Below are positions 34,092 to 42,444 of a DNA stretch of 64,000 nt, piece by piece. Position 1 is the first letter of the stretch. Each line of letters starts with the position of its first letter. Below the pieces are notes generated by a model that was not told the DNA's origin, did not search any database, and saw only the letters and a list, made by a program, of their open reading frames with translations. Source of the stretch: Pseudarthrobacter raffinosi (GTDB taxonomy: Bacteria; Actinomycetota; Actinomycetes; Actinomycetales; Micrococcaceae); contig NZ_JAMXBH010000001.1 in assembly GCF_023913735.1 (NCBI RefSeq), positions 310,001 through 374,000 on the forward strand, read 5' to 3'. Both the position numbers and the translations under genes were made by a program.

Positions 34092-35014
34092 TGAGCCAGG
34101 CAGAGCAGGCGCCCACCCAAAGGGCGCGCACCAGGGGGAAACAGTTGCGGAGCAATCCGACGCCCAAGGCCGGCCGGAATCTTCCGGCAGCCATTGTGGT
34201 GGGCCTGGCCATGCTGATCGGCGTGCTGGGCGGCCTGGTTTTCCTCCCGCTCGGATTCGTGGCTGTCACCACAGGGTTCGCGGTCTTCGGAGTCTGGGAG
34301 ATCTTCCGTGCCCTGGAGGCGAACGGGACCAGGATGCCCATCGTCCCGGTCATGGTGGGTACAGTCGCCATGCCGTTCGCCGCCTATCTCGGCGGTCTTG
34401 AGAGCCTGCTTTTCGCCATGCTCCTGAGCTGCGTGGCAGTCCTCCTCTGGCGTTCAGTGGAGAACCCTGCCGGATCAGCGAACAGCATCTTTGCCGGCGT
34501 GTTCACGCTGGGCTGGGTCCCGTTCTTCATCAGTTTCGCCACGTTGCCGCTGCACGCCGTCGGCGTCGCCACCCCGGTGGGTCTCTGGCCTGGCGGAACC
34601 GTGCCGCCCGGGGCCTGGCAGGTGGCCGTGATGCTGCTGCTGGTCGTCTCGAACGACACGTTCGGCTACCTCGTGGGCGCATCGCTGGGCAAACACCCCA
34701 TGGCCCCGAAGATCAGCCCCAAGAAATCATGGGAAGGCTTCGCCGGCTCCATTGCCGGGGCCATGCTGATCGGCATCCTTGCCAGCATTCTCCTGCTGGG
34801 CAAACCCTGGTGGGTCGGTGTGGTCCTCGCCGTGGGCGTCGTTGCAGCATCCACCGCAGGAGACCTGGCCGAGTCGATGGTCAAACGTGAACTCGGGATC
34901 AAGGACATGAGCAGCATCCTGCCCGGACATGGGGGCGTCATGGACCGCCTGGACTCCATCGTCTTCGCCTGTCCCGTGGCCTTTGTGCTGTTCGCACTGG
35001 TTGCGGGCGTCTGA
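34091..35014 (+). CDS. cdsA: Phosphatidate cytidylyltransferase
   Basis: A 307-residue integral membrane enzyme that makes CDP-diacylglycerol from phosphatidate and CTP, the branch point for phospholipids. Eight or so hydrophobic helices follow a basic N-terminal tail. The family signatures are KISPKKSWEGFAGSIAG (about residues 211-227) and KRELGIKDMSSILPGHGG with MDRLDS (about 265-290). The frr-cdsA overlap is typical of actinobacteria. Confidence 0.95.
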   Translation: MSQAEQAPTQRARTRGKQLRSNPTPKAGRNLPAAIVVGLAMLIGVLGGLVFLPLGFVAVTTGFAVFGVWEIFRALEANGTRMPIVPVMVGTVAMPFAAYLGGLESLLFAMLLSCVAVLLWRSVENPAGSANSIFAGVFTLGWVPFFISFATLPLHAVGVATPVGLWPGGTVPPGAWQVAVMLLLVVSNDTFGYLVGASLGKHPMAPKISPKKSWEGFAGSIAGAMLIGILASILLLGKPWWVGVVLAVGVVAASTAGDLAESMVKRELGIKDMSSILPGHGGVMDRLDSIVFACPVAFVLFALVAGV

Positions 35015-35106
35015 CGCGACCCTCTCGGACTATCTTCGCCGGACCGCCGGCAGCGCCAATAGACTGGTGCGTAACCTGACCCAGCTGAAGCAACAAAGGA
35101 ACAACA

Positions 35107-35691
35107 GTGGCATTGGACTTTCAACGGAAAATCCCCGCGTCGTTTGAGCGCGTGCGGGGCAACGAATTCGGGTACAACGCCAAACAGGTGGACCAGTTCC
35201 TCCAGCGGGCCAGGGTGGCACTCGAGACGCCGAAGGCCGCCATCCACGCCGTCACCAGCGCCGATGTCCGGAGCGTCTCCTTTGACCCGGTCAAGGGAGG
35301 CTACGCTGCCGCCGTCGTCGACGCAGCGCTGGACCGGCTCGAAGACGCCTTCGCCCGCCGCGAACGGGACGAACTGATCGCCGCCAAGGGCGAGGATGCC
35401 TGGCTGCGGGAGATCGGCAGCCTCTCCGGGATCCTCCGGGGCCGCCTCCACCGGCCTGACGGCGAGCGCTTCCGGCGCCCGTCAAAAAAGAAGGCCCGCA
35501 GTTACAACACCCTGGACGTGGACAATCTTTGCTACGACCTGATCGGCTACCTCGAAGAGGACAAGCCGCTCAGCGTGGACAATGTCCGCAGGGTGGTCTT
35601 CCGTCCCGCCGTGGGCAAGGACGGTTACGAAGAGACCCAGGTTGATGCCTTCCTGGACCGCGTGGTTGAACTCATGGCGGCCATCGACTGA
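35107..35691 (+). CDS. Small protein with three DivIVA-like repeats
   Basis: A 194-residue soluble protein in the DivIVA-domain group. The segment pattern F..x..GY....VD.FL occurs three times: NEFGYNAKQVDQFLQRAR (about 19-36), VSFDPVKGGYAAAVVDAALD (about 58-77), and VFRPAVGKDGYEETQVDAFL (about 161-180). DivIVA N-domains bind curved membranes and organise polar growth. The long coiled coil of true DivIVA is absent. It starts at GTG 35107 after AAAGGA. Its position after cdsA is conserved in my experience of Micrococcaceae, and the function is unproven. Confidence 0.7.
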   Translation: MALDFQRKIPASFERVRGNEFGYNAKQVDQFLQRARVALETPKAAIHAVTSADVRSVSFDPVKGGYAAAVVDAALDRLEDAFARRERDELIAAKGEDAWLREIGSLSGILRGRLHRPDGERFRRPSKKKARSYNTLDVDNLCYDLIGYLEEDKPLSVDNVRRVVFRPAVGKDGYEETQVDAFLDRVVELMAAID

Positions 35692-35715
35692 CTGCCCGTT
35701 AGCTGATCACGGGAC

Positions 35716-37182
35716 TCACCGTTCGGTCACCAACGGCCGTTCGGGAGTGTGCAGCCGGGTCATGACGCGGCTCATGGTCCGCGGAATCCGGTGTTTTGTG
35801 CCCCGGGAGACAATCACCGTCACGGCGAAGGCGGCGGGAACCGTCCACGCCGCCGGCTGGGCCAGCCAGAAGGGCGTGCCGGCAGCGCCCAGGACCGTTC
35901 CCCACACCATGGCGCCGCCGCAGAGGACGCCGCCGGTCACCATTCCGGCAATGGCGCCGGCATCGGTGAGTCCCCGCCACCAGATGCCCAGCAGGAGCAC
36001 CGGGCACACAGTGGAGGCGGTAAACGCGAACACCAGGCCCACGCTGCCCGCCAGAGCCAGGGAATCAGTCATCACGGCAAATCCCAGCGGAACCACAGCG
36101 GAGACGACGGCGGCGACCCGGAATCCCCGCACGCTGCCGCCCAGGACGTCCTGGCTGATCACGCCCGCCAGCGAGACCACCAGGCCCGAGGTGGTGGACA
36201 GGAACGCGGCGAAGGCCCCGGCCACCACCAACGCTGAGAGCAGGTCGCCCGCGGTTCCACCGATCAGCTGCCCCGGCAGGAGGAGAACCACCGCGTCGGC
36301 CTGCCCTGACCGGGCAAGTTCGGGCGCGAACATCCGCCCCACCAGCCCGTAGGCGGTGGGAAACAGGTAAAAAACGGAGAGCAGCCCGAGCACGATCAGC
36401 GTGGTCCGCCGTGCCGAGTGTCCGTCCGGATTCGTGTAGAAGCGGACCAGGACATGGGGGAGTCCCAGCGTGCCGAACAGCAGCGCCACCAGCAGCGAGA
36501 TGTTCTGGTACGGCCCGGCGGGGGCCAGCCCGGTGGGATTCACGACGGCGGGGGCCACGGCGGCGCTCCCGTCACCGGCGAGCGTGAACACGATGAAGAG
36601 GACGGGCACGGCAAGGGCGGTGAGCTTCAGCCAGAACTGGAACGCCTGCACAAACGTAATGGAGCGCATGCCTCCGGCCACAACTGTCAGGCACACCACA
36701 ACCACCACGGCCACGGAGCCTACCCAGGCCGGCAGCCCGGTGGTGATCCGGATGGTCAAGGCCGCGCCGTGGAGCTGAGGCACTATGTACAGCCAGCCCA
36801 CCACAACCACCACCACGCTGGTCACACGGCGGACCGCGCGCGAATCCAGCCTCGCCTCGGTGAAGTCCGGGATCGTGTACGCGCCGGAGCGGCGCAGCGG
36901 TGCGGCCACAAACAGCAGCAGCATCAGGTAGCCGGCGGTGTAGCCCACGGGAAACCACAGCGCGTCGGTACCGGACAGCAGGATCAGTCCGGCCACGCCC
37001 AGGAAACTCGCCGCCGAGAGGTACTCCCCGCCGATGGCCGAGGCGTTCCACCATGGCTTGACGGTCCGGGAAGCCACGTAGAAATCGCCCGTGGTCCGGG
37101 AAATCCGCAGGCCGTAAAACCCGATAGCGGCCGTTGCCAGCGAAACCAACACGAGAGCGATCACACCCACTGCGGGATTCAT
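35716..37182 (-). CDS. Sodium:solute symporter, acetate/monocarboxylate type
   Basis: A 488-residue SLC5-type symporter with about 13 hydrophobic helices. Landmarks are TTGDFYVASRTVKPWWNASA, IGGEYLSAASFLGVAGLILL, ALLFGTLGLPHVLVRFYTNP and AFAAFLSTTSGLVVSLAGVIS, which align with the ActP encoded nearby. ATG 37182 is used. It is the last gene of a minus-strand operon (kinase, regulator, small membrane protein, symporter), seven bp after the small membrane protein. Transport of acetate, pyruvate or a similar acid with Na+ is inferred. Confidence 0.88.
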   Translation of the reverse strand: MNPAVGVIALVLVSLATAAIGFYGLRISRTTGDFYVASRTVKPWWNASAIGGEYLSAASFLGVAGLILLSGTDALWFPVGYTAGYLMLLLFVAAPLRRSGAYTIPDFTEARLDSRAVRRVTSVVVVVVGWLYIVPQLHGAALTIRITTGLPAWVGSVAVVVVVCLTVVAGGMRSITFVQAFQFWLKLTALAVPVLFIVFTLAGDGSAAVAPAVVNPTGLAPAGPYQNISLLVALLFGTLGLPHVLVRFYTNPDGHSARRTTLIVLGLLSVFYLFPTAYGLVGRMFAPELARSGQADAVVLLLPGQLIGGTAGDLLSALVVAGAFAAFLSTTSGLVVSLAGVISQDVLGGSVRGFRVAAVVSAVVPLGFAVMTDSLALAGSVGLVFAFTASTVCPVLLLGIWWRGLTDAGAIAGMVTGGVLCGGAMVWGTVLGAAGTPFWLAQPAAWTVPAAFAVTVIVSRGTKHRIPRTMSRVMTRLHTPERPLVTER

Positions 37183-37189
37183 GAGGTGG

Positions 37190-37540
37190 TCACTCGTCCC
37201 CGGCCAGGTCCCGGTAGCGGGCCTCGTTCCGTGCGGCGGTCCGGATATACAGCCAGGCGCTGAGGCCGATGACGGGATAAATGCCTGCACCGAGCAGGAT
37301 CCAGTCGAACGGGATCCCCGCGATCCGGGTCTCGGCGAGGCCCGGTAGGGCTGCCAGCAGCAACGGGAACGCGCACAGGACCAGCATAAAGCCGATGGCC
37401 ACCACCACGGCCAGCCGCAGCTGGGAACGGATCAGGGAGCGGACGAAGACCTGCCCCACCTCGGATTCCTCCGCCGCCTCGCGGGACTCCCGGGCCGGCC
37501 GGGGTGCCGAGCGCGGAGCGGTGACGCGGACCCGGGTCAT
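37190..37540 (-). CDS. Small two-helix membrane protein, symporter partner
   Basis: A 116-residue protein with an Arg/Pro-rich cytoplasmic N-terminus, then two hydrophobic helices (RLAVVVAIGFMLVLCAFPLLL and FDWILLGAGIYPVIGLSAWLY) and a charged tail (RTAARNEARYRDLAGDE). The layout matches DUF485-type partners of ActP, though the sequence differs. ATG 37540 overlaps the stop of the LytTR gene by four bp, and the symporter follows seven bp later. It probably assists or regulates the symporter. Confidence 0.72.
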   Translation of the reverse strand: MTRVRVTAPRSAPRPARESREAAEESEVGQVFVRSLIRSQLRLAVVVAIGFMLVLCAFPLLLAALPGLAETRIAGIPFDWILLGAGIYPVIGLSAWLYIRTAARNEARYRDLAGDE

Positions 37541-38259
37541 GCCTGCGGCCGGATGCGGGTGGCTTCCAGTTTTTCCCTGACCGTGGGAAGGTGGCGGCGG
37601 CTGATGGGCAGGCCGGCACCGGCCACCGAGACGCTGGGTTTGTCCGCCGTCAGCTTCATGGACTGCACATGCTTCAGCGCCACGAGGTAGGACCGGTGCG
37701 TCCGGATAAACCCGGCCTCGGCCCACTGCTGCTCCAGGTCTGCCAGCGGAACCCGGATGAGATAGCTGGCATCCGCGGTGTGCAGCCGGGCGTAGTCGCC
37801 CTGCGCCTGGACGTACGTGACGTCGTCGCGCCTGATCATCCTGGTGGTGCCGCCCTGGTCAACGGTGATCATCTCGGGGGCGGGGCCGCCGCCGTCGCGC
37901 AGTAGCTCGCTGATCCGTCCCACCGTCCGGGACAGCCGCTCGGCCCGGACGGGCTTAAGGAGGTAGTCCACGGCGGCAAGCTCGAACGCCTCCAGGGCGC
38001 AGTCCTCGTCCGCGGTGACAAACACCACCACCGGCGGCTTGCTGCTGCGCGCGATGGCGCGGGCAACATCAAGGCCGGACACGGCGGGCATGTGAATATC
38101 CAGGAAGACGGCGTCAACCGTTGCGGTGTTCAGGGCCCGCAACGCTTCTGTGCCCGAAATGGCCCGGTGGATGACCCCGATCCGGTCATCCTTGCCCAGG
38201 AGATAGGCCAGCTCCTCCACGGCGGGTAACTCGTCGTCGGCGACGAGGACATTAATCAT
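37537..38259 (-). CDS. LytTR-family response regulator
   Basis: A 240-residue response regulator. The receiver domain (1-118) has acidic pocket residues in LVADDE, the phosphoacceptor Asp54 in VFLDIHMPAVSG, and Lys102 in YLLKPVR. The LytTR DNA-binding domain (about 130-232) shows DVTYVQAQGDYARLHT, LADLEQQW, FIRTHRSYLVAL and LPISRRHLPTVREKL. It is paired with the LytS-like kinase encoded 33 bp upstream. The likely target is the divergent promoter region with LytTR-type repeats at 39506-39535. Confidence 0.92.
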   Translation of the reverse strand: MINVLVADDELPAVEELAYLLGKDDRIGVIHRAISGTEALRALNTATVDAVFLDIHMPAVSGLDVARAIARSSKPPVVVFVTADEDCALEAFELAAVDYLLKPVRAERLSRTVGRISELLRDGGGPAPEMITVDQGGTTRMIRRDDVTYVQAQGDYARLHTADASYLIRVPLADLEQQWAEAGFIRTHRSYLVALKHVQSMKLTADKPSVSVAGAGLPISRRHLPTVREKLEATRIRPQA

Positions 38260-38292
38260 GGTCCTACATTAGCCGCCTTGGAAACCAGGCGT

Positions 38293-39483
38293 TCAGGCGT
38301 CGTGGCCGGGCTGGGACTTGGGCACGCGCATGGTGATCAGCGTTCCCTCGCCCGGGGCTGTCTCGATCACCAGGCCGTGCTGGTCCCCGTAAACCTGTCG
38401 GAGCCGGGCGTCCACGTTGCGCAGCCCCACGTGGTCGCCGTCGTGGTGCCCTGCCAGCATCGACTGGAGCTCGGCAGGGTCCATCCCCACGCCGTCGTCC
38501 TCTATGGTCACTTCCGCATAGGCGCCCGAATCATTGGCCGTGATGGTGATGTGGCCCGCCCCTTCCTTGGCCTCCAGGCCGTGCCTGACGGCGTTCTCCA
38601 CCAGCGGCTGCAGGCTCAGGAACGGGATGACGGTGCTCAGGACTTCAGGCGCGATCCGCAGGCTGACCTGGACGCGGTCACCGAAACGGGCGCGCTCCAG
38701 CAGCAGGTACCGGTCGATGCAGCGCAGTTCCTCCGCCAGCGTGGTGAAGTCACCGTGGCGCCGGAACGAGTACCTCGTAAAATCAGCGAACTCCACCACC
38801 AGCTCGCGCGCCCGCTCCGGATCCGTGTTGATGAACGACGCGATCGCGTTCAGCGAGTTGTAGATGAAATGCGGACTGATCTGGGCACGCAGCGCCCGCA
38901 CTTCGGCTTCCATCAGCAGCGTCCGGGATGCGTCCAGCTCAGCCAGCTCCACCTGGACGGCCACCCAGTCCGCCACTTCGCTGGTGGCACGGACCAGGCC
39001 TGCGCCCGCCGCCGGGGCAAACGCCGCCACGACGCCCACCACCCGTGAGCCCGCACGGACCGGCGCGATGACGGCGGCGAAGCTTCCGGAGGCATGGCCC
39101 GTCCCCAGGTCCCGCGCCTGGAGCACCGCCGTCCGCCCGCCGATCAGGACGTCCGCAGCCAGTTCCATCAACCGGGGCTTCAGTTCCTCGGCGGCACCGT
39201 CCCAGGCCAGCACGCCGGCCGTATCGGTGATGGCCAGCGCATCACAGCCCAGCAAGTTCCTGAGCTGCCGGCTCGCCTTGGCGGCGCCCGCCGGATTGAG
39301 GCCCGTACGCAGATGCTGCCCGGCACTCGATGCAGCGTGGAGGGTGTTGTACGTGGCGCGTTCGGCGTCGGTGCCAAGCTCACGGAAGGATCGGAGCAGC
39401 TTGATGCCAACACCGACGACGACGGCGATCGCCAAGATGATCACCGCAACGGCGGCTGCAGTCAGGAGGGGGGAGTCCGGCAT
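38293..39483 (-). CDS. LytS-type sensor histidine kinase
   Basis: A 396-residue kinase with one N-terminal membrane helix (residues 5-28), a GAF-like domain (about 40-175, with LLGCDALAITDTAGVLAWDG), and the His_kinase domain (RAQISPHFIYNSLNAIASF, phosphoacceptor His205). The HATPase domain follows, with LQPLVENAVRHGLE, DDGVGMD and GLRNVDARL. It lacks the multi-helix sensor of classical LytS and BtsS, so the signal is probably read by the GAF domain. ATG 39483 is used; ATG 39522 is in frame. The gene heads the four-gene minus operon. Confidence 0.9.
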   Translation of the reverse strand: MPDSPLLTAAAVAVIILAIAVVVGVGIKLLRSFRELGTDAERATYNTLHAASSAGQHLRTGLNPAGAAKASRQLRNLLGCDALAITDTAGVLAWDGAAEELKPRLMELAADVLIGGRTAVLQARDLGTGHASGSFAAVIAPVRAGSRVVGVVAAFAPAAGAGLVRATSEVADWVAVQVELAELDASRTLLMEAEVRALRAQISPHFIYNSLNAIASFINTDPERARELVVEFADFTRYSFRRHGDFTTLAEELRCIDRYLLLERARFGDRVQVSLRIAPEVLSTVIPFLSLQPLVENAVRHGLEAKEGAGHITITANDSGAYAEVTIEDDGVGMDPAELQSMLAGHHDGDHVGLRNVDARLRQVYGDQHGLVIETAPGEGTLITMRVPKSQPGHDA

Positions 39484-39505
39484 GGTGCCCAGCGTAGCGG
39501 CGGGT

Positions 39506-39535
39506 GCCGTTAGTCGCAGCATCGTAGCCGTTGAG
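39506..39535. promoter_or_regulatory. Candidate LytTR-binding direct repeat
   Basis: GCCGTTAGT (39506-39514) and GCCGTTGAG (39527-39535) are separated by 12 bp, a 21-bp repeat. Each matches 8 of 9 positions of the published LytTR box [TA][AC][CA]GTTN[AG][TG], and the spacing is the family standard. The site lies between the kinase gene and DUF485-actP. Confidence 0.6.
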
Positions 39536-39582
39536 CGACTGTTCCGGCCATGGCTCTGGAATGTACACCCGCCATACCGCAG

Positions 39583-39598
39583 AGTGATTGCAGTCACA
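39583..39598. promoter_or_regulatory. Crp/GlxR-type palindrome upstream of DUF485-actP
   Basis: AGTGATTGCAGTCACA differs from TGTGA-N6-TCACA only at the first base. It lies 64 bp before the DUF485 start, a plausible activator position. cAMP-dependent Crp/GlxR proteins control acetate metabolism in related bacteria. Confidence 0.6.
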
Positions 39599-39661
39599 TT
39601 GTCCGCATCCTGCCCGCAGGCTGGCCCGTGTGAACCAAGCAAGTCTCAATGAGGAGGAACG

Positions 39662-40042
39662 ATGGGTAACGATGCCCACACTCCGGACGCAGCGGCGTCC
39701 GTGGACTTCGAACAGGTCCAGTCGACAGAGCGGTTCCAGGAACTGCGCAAACGTCACCGCAGCTTTGTGTTCCCCATGGCCGTGGCATTCCTGCTGTGGT
39801 ACTTCGCGTATGTCCTGCTGGCTGACTACGCCGTCGAGTTTATGTCCACCAAAGTGTGGGGCAACATCAACGTCGGCCTGATCCTGGGCCTGCTCCAGTT
39901 CGTCTCCACGTTCGCCATCACCGGCTGGTACGTCAGCTACTCCAACCGGAAGCTGGACCCCATCGCGGCCGAGATCCGCAACGAAATCGAAGGCCATGAG
40001 TTTGATAAGGACGGCAACGCCGTGAGTGGAGTGACCAAATGA
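39662..40042 (+). CDS. DUF485 domain membrane protein
   Basis: A 126-residue two-helix membrane protein. VQSTERFQELRKRHRSFVFP precedes helix 1 (VAFLLWYFAYVLLADY), and helix 2 is GLILGLLQFVSTFAITGWYV. The tail is charged and cytoplasmic. It matches YjcH-like DUF485 proteins that accompany ActP. ATG 39662 has GAGGAGG 7-8 nt upstream. The actP start overlaps its stop by four bp. Confidence 0.9.
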   Translation: MGNDAHTPDAAASVDFEQVQSTERFQELRKRHRSFVFPMAVAFLLWYFAYVLLADYAVEFMSTKVWGNINVGLILGLLQFVSTFAITGWYVSYSNRKLDPIAAEIRNEIEGHEFDKDGNAVSGVTK

Positions 40043-41655
40043 TCGGAATTGCCACGGCCGTAGACGTTGCGGACCTTAAGGAAACGACGCTGCTCAACAT
40101 GGGCATCTTCGGCCTGTTTGTCGCTGTCACCATGGTGATTGTGTTGCGCGCCAGCCGGAACAACAAAACAGCGGCCGACTACTACGCTGCGGGGCGGTCG
40201 TTCACCGGTTCCCAGAACGGAACGGCCATTGCCGGCGACTACCTGTCCGCTGCCTCGTTCCTGGGCATCACCGGCGCCATTGCCATCAACGGCTACGACG
40301 GCTTTATGTACTCCATCGGCTTCCTGGTGGCTTGGCTGGTTGCCCTGCTGCTGGTGGCGGAACTCCTGCGCAACACCGGTAAGTTCACCATGGCGGATGT
40401 CCTTTCCTTCCGGCTCAAGCAGCGCCCGGTCCGCATCGCGGCCGCCATCTCCACGCTGGTCGTCTGCTTCTTCTACCTCCTGGCCCAGATGGCCGGAGCA
40501 GGTAGCCTGGTTTCCCTGCTGCTGGGCATCAGCGACTGGGGCGGACAGGCCTTGGTAATCATCGTCGTCGGCGCCCTGATGATCATGTACGTCCTGATCG
40601 GCGGGATGAAGGGCACCACCTGGGTCCAGATCATTAAGGCGGTCCTGCTGATCGCCGGCGCTGCCGTGATGACCCTCTGGGTCCTCGCCATCTACGGCTT
40701 CAACCTTTCCAGCCTCCTCGGTGCGGCTGTTGAAACCGCCGGCAACCCGGCTGTCCTGAACCCGGGCCTGCAGTACGGCAAGTCTGACACCTCCAAGCTC
40801 GACTTCATGTCCCTGGGCCTGGCATTGGTTCTGGGCACGGCCGCCCTGCCGCACGTGCTCATGCGCTTCTACACCGTCCCCACGGCCAAGGAAGCCCGCA
40901 AGTCCGTGGTGTGGTCCATCTGGCTGATCGGTCTCTTCTACCTGTTCACCCTGGTGCTCGGTTACGGTGCCGCAGCCCTCGTGGGTGCCGACACCATCAA
41001 GTCCGCACCGGGCGGGGTCAACTCGGCTGCACCGCTGCTTGCCTTCTTCCTGGGCGGGCCGCTGCTGCTGGGCTTCATCTCCGCGGTCGCCTTCGCCACC
41101 ATCCTCGCCGTGGTGGCCGGGCTGACCATCACCGCCGCAGCGTCGTTTGCCCACGACATCTACGCCAGCGTCATCTCCAAGGGAAAGGCCGACGCCGACA
41201 CCGAGGTTAAGGTGGCGCGGCGCACCGTGGTGGTCATCGGCGTGATGGCCATCCTGGGCGGTATCTTCGCCAACGGCCAGAACGTGGCCTTCCTCGTGGC
41301 GCTCGCCTTCGCAGTCGCGGCGTCGGCGAACCTCCCGACCATCATCTACTCGCTGTTCTGGCGCCGGTTCACCACCCAGGGTGCGGTCTGGAGCATGTAC
41401 GGCGGCCTGGGCTCGGCCATTGTCCTGATTGCCTTCTCGCCGGTGGTTTCCGGCCTGAAGACCTCCATGATCCCGGGGGCCAACTTCGCCTTCTTCCCCT
41501 TGAGCAACCCCGGCATTGTGTCCATCCCGCTGGCGTTCCTGCTCGGCTGGCTGGGTACGGTGCTGGACAAGAAGCGCGAGGACGCGGCCAAGCAGGCCGA
41601 GATGGAAGTACGCTCCCTGACCGGTGTGGGTGCGGAGAAAGCCGTGGACCACTGA
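40039..41655 (+). CDS. actP: Cation acetate symporter
   Basis: A 538-residue SLC5 symporter with about 13 membrane helices. It shows AADYYAAGRSFTGSQNG, IAGDYLSAASFLGITGAIAI, LGTAALPHVLMRFYTVP and FATILAVVAGLTITAAASFAHD, all typical of ActP (acetate, glycolate, pyruvate). The length matches the family. It is coupled to DUF485 by a 4-bp overlap and followed by a very strong hairpin. Control by the divergent LytTR system and a Crp-like site is inferred. Confidence 0.94.
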   Translation: MIGIATAVDVADLKETTLLNMGIFGLFVAVTMVIVLRASRNNKTAADYYAAGRSFTGSQNGTAIAGDYLSAASFLGITGAIAINGYDGFMYSIGFLVAWLVALLLVAELLRNTGKFTMADVLSFRLKQRPVRIAAAISTLVVCFFYLLAQMAGAGSLVSLLLGISDWGGQALVIIVVGALMIMYVLIGGMKGTTWVQIIKAVLLIAGAAVMTLWVLAIYGFNLSSLLGAAVETAGNPAVLNPGLQYGKSDTSKLDFMSLGLALVLGTAALPHVLMRFYTVPTAKEARKSVVWSIWLIGLFYLFTLVLGYGAAALVGADTIKSAPGGVNSAAPLLAFFLGGPLLLGFISAVAFATILAVVAGLTITAAASFAHDIYASVISKGKADADTEVKVARRTVVVIGVMAILGGIFANGQNVAFLVALAFAVAASANLPTIIYSLFWRRFTTQGAVWSMYGGLGSAIVLIAFSPVVSGLKTSMIPGANFAFFPLSNPGIVSIPLAFLLGWLGTVLDKKREDAAKQAEMEVRSLTGVGAEKAVDH

Positions 41656-41720
41656 TTGATGACTGAGTACCGAACAAGCCGACAGTCCGGAGCAAACTGG
41701 GACTTCGGAACCGGCTGACA

Positions 41721-41763
41721 GTCAGAGAGCCCCTGTGCCGCAAAGGCACAGGGGCTCTCTGAC
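41721..41763. terminator. 19-bp perfect hairpin after actP
   Basis: GTCAGAGAGCCCCTGTGCC (41721-41739) pairs perfectly with GGCACAGGGGCTCTCTGAC (41745-41763) around a 5-nt loop. It lies between convergent genes. Confidence 0.8.
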
Positions 41764-41813
41764 GTTCCAGCTGCAGGCGAGCCGCAGGCGACGCTCAGCT
41801 GGGGGCGACGTTC

Positions 41814-41857
41814 AAAAAGGCGGTGGCGTCAGCGCAAAAAGGCGGTGGCGTCAGCGC
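41814..41857. repeat. Two perfect 22-bp tandem repeats at a gene's 3' end
   Basis: AAAAAGGCGGTGGCGTCAGCGC occurs at 41814-41835 and 41836-41857. The second copy includes the stop codon of the next minus-strand gene, so the duplication arose at its 3' end. Confidence 0.85.
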
Positions 41858-42438
41858 TGATGGTGGCCCGCCGGCATGGCCGGACCGCCGTGCTGACCAT
41901 GCGGCACCGCAAACTGGCCCGCTGTGGAAGCGGCGAGTCCCGGCGTCGCGATTCCGGCCACCAGCACGGCGCCGGCGAAAGCGGTGAGCAGCAGGATTCC
42001 CGGGCGGGCAGCGGCGGGCGCCATGCCGTCGTCGTCCATTCCCCGGAGCCGGCGCCCCTTCAGCCAGGCGCCCGACGCGACAATCATGAGCGTCAGCAGG
42101 AGCGCCGCGAGGTGGCTGAGGTGAAGGCTGGACGTGTCGCTGCTGAAGGCAAGGGCCGCCATGTGCGCCCCGGATGCCGTCAGCAGGAACGCCACGGTCC
42201 GCCCGGACCCGACAATCCGTCCGCGGTGCAAGGCCAGGACCGTCCAGAGGATCAGGGCCGCTCCCCAGCCGCCGGAGACGACCGCCAGGGCTGGCTGCCA
42301 GACGGAGCCGGACACTTTCGGCAACGCGAGGAGGCTTGAGGAAACGGCGAGGTTCACTGAGCCGGCCCCGAATCCTGCGAAGCCGCCGAAGAGCCGGACG
42401 GCCGGGACGGCCCATCCCTCTCCTGGCTCGGCAGCCAT
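41851..42438 (-). CDS. Hypothetical multi-pass membrane protein
   Basis: A 195-residue protein with about six hydrophobic segments (for example VRLFGGFAGFGAGSVNLAV, GWGAALILWTVLAL, TVAFLLTASGAHMAAL, LSHLAALLLTLMIVASGAWL). The C-terminal tail is Gly/His-rich (PHGQHGGPAMPAGHHQR) and might bind metal. I recognise no family. It lies seven bp downstream of the DUF4383 pseudogene's stop and was probably cotranscribed with it. Confidence 0.6.
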   Translation of the reverse strand: MAAEPGEGWAVPAVRLFGGFAGFGAGSVNLAVSSSLLALPKVSGSVWQPALAVVSGGWGAALILWTVLALHRGRIVGSGRTVAFLLTASGAHMAALAFSSDTSSLHLSHLAALLLTLMIVASGAWLKGRRLRGMDDDGMAPAAARPGILLLTAFAGAVLVAGIATPGLAASTAGQFAVPHGQHGGPAMPAGHHQR

Positions 42439-42444
42439 GGCCGG

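Noticed and set aside
39937-41652. 571-residue frame antisense to actP
   Set aside because: Gln/His/Asp/Gly-rich shadow of the symporter gene with no recognisable domain.
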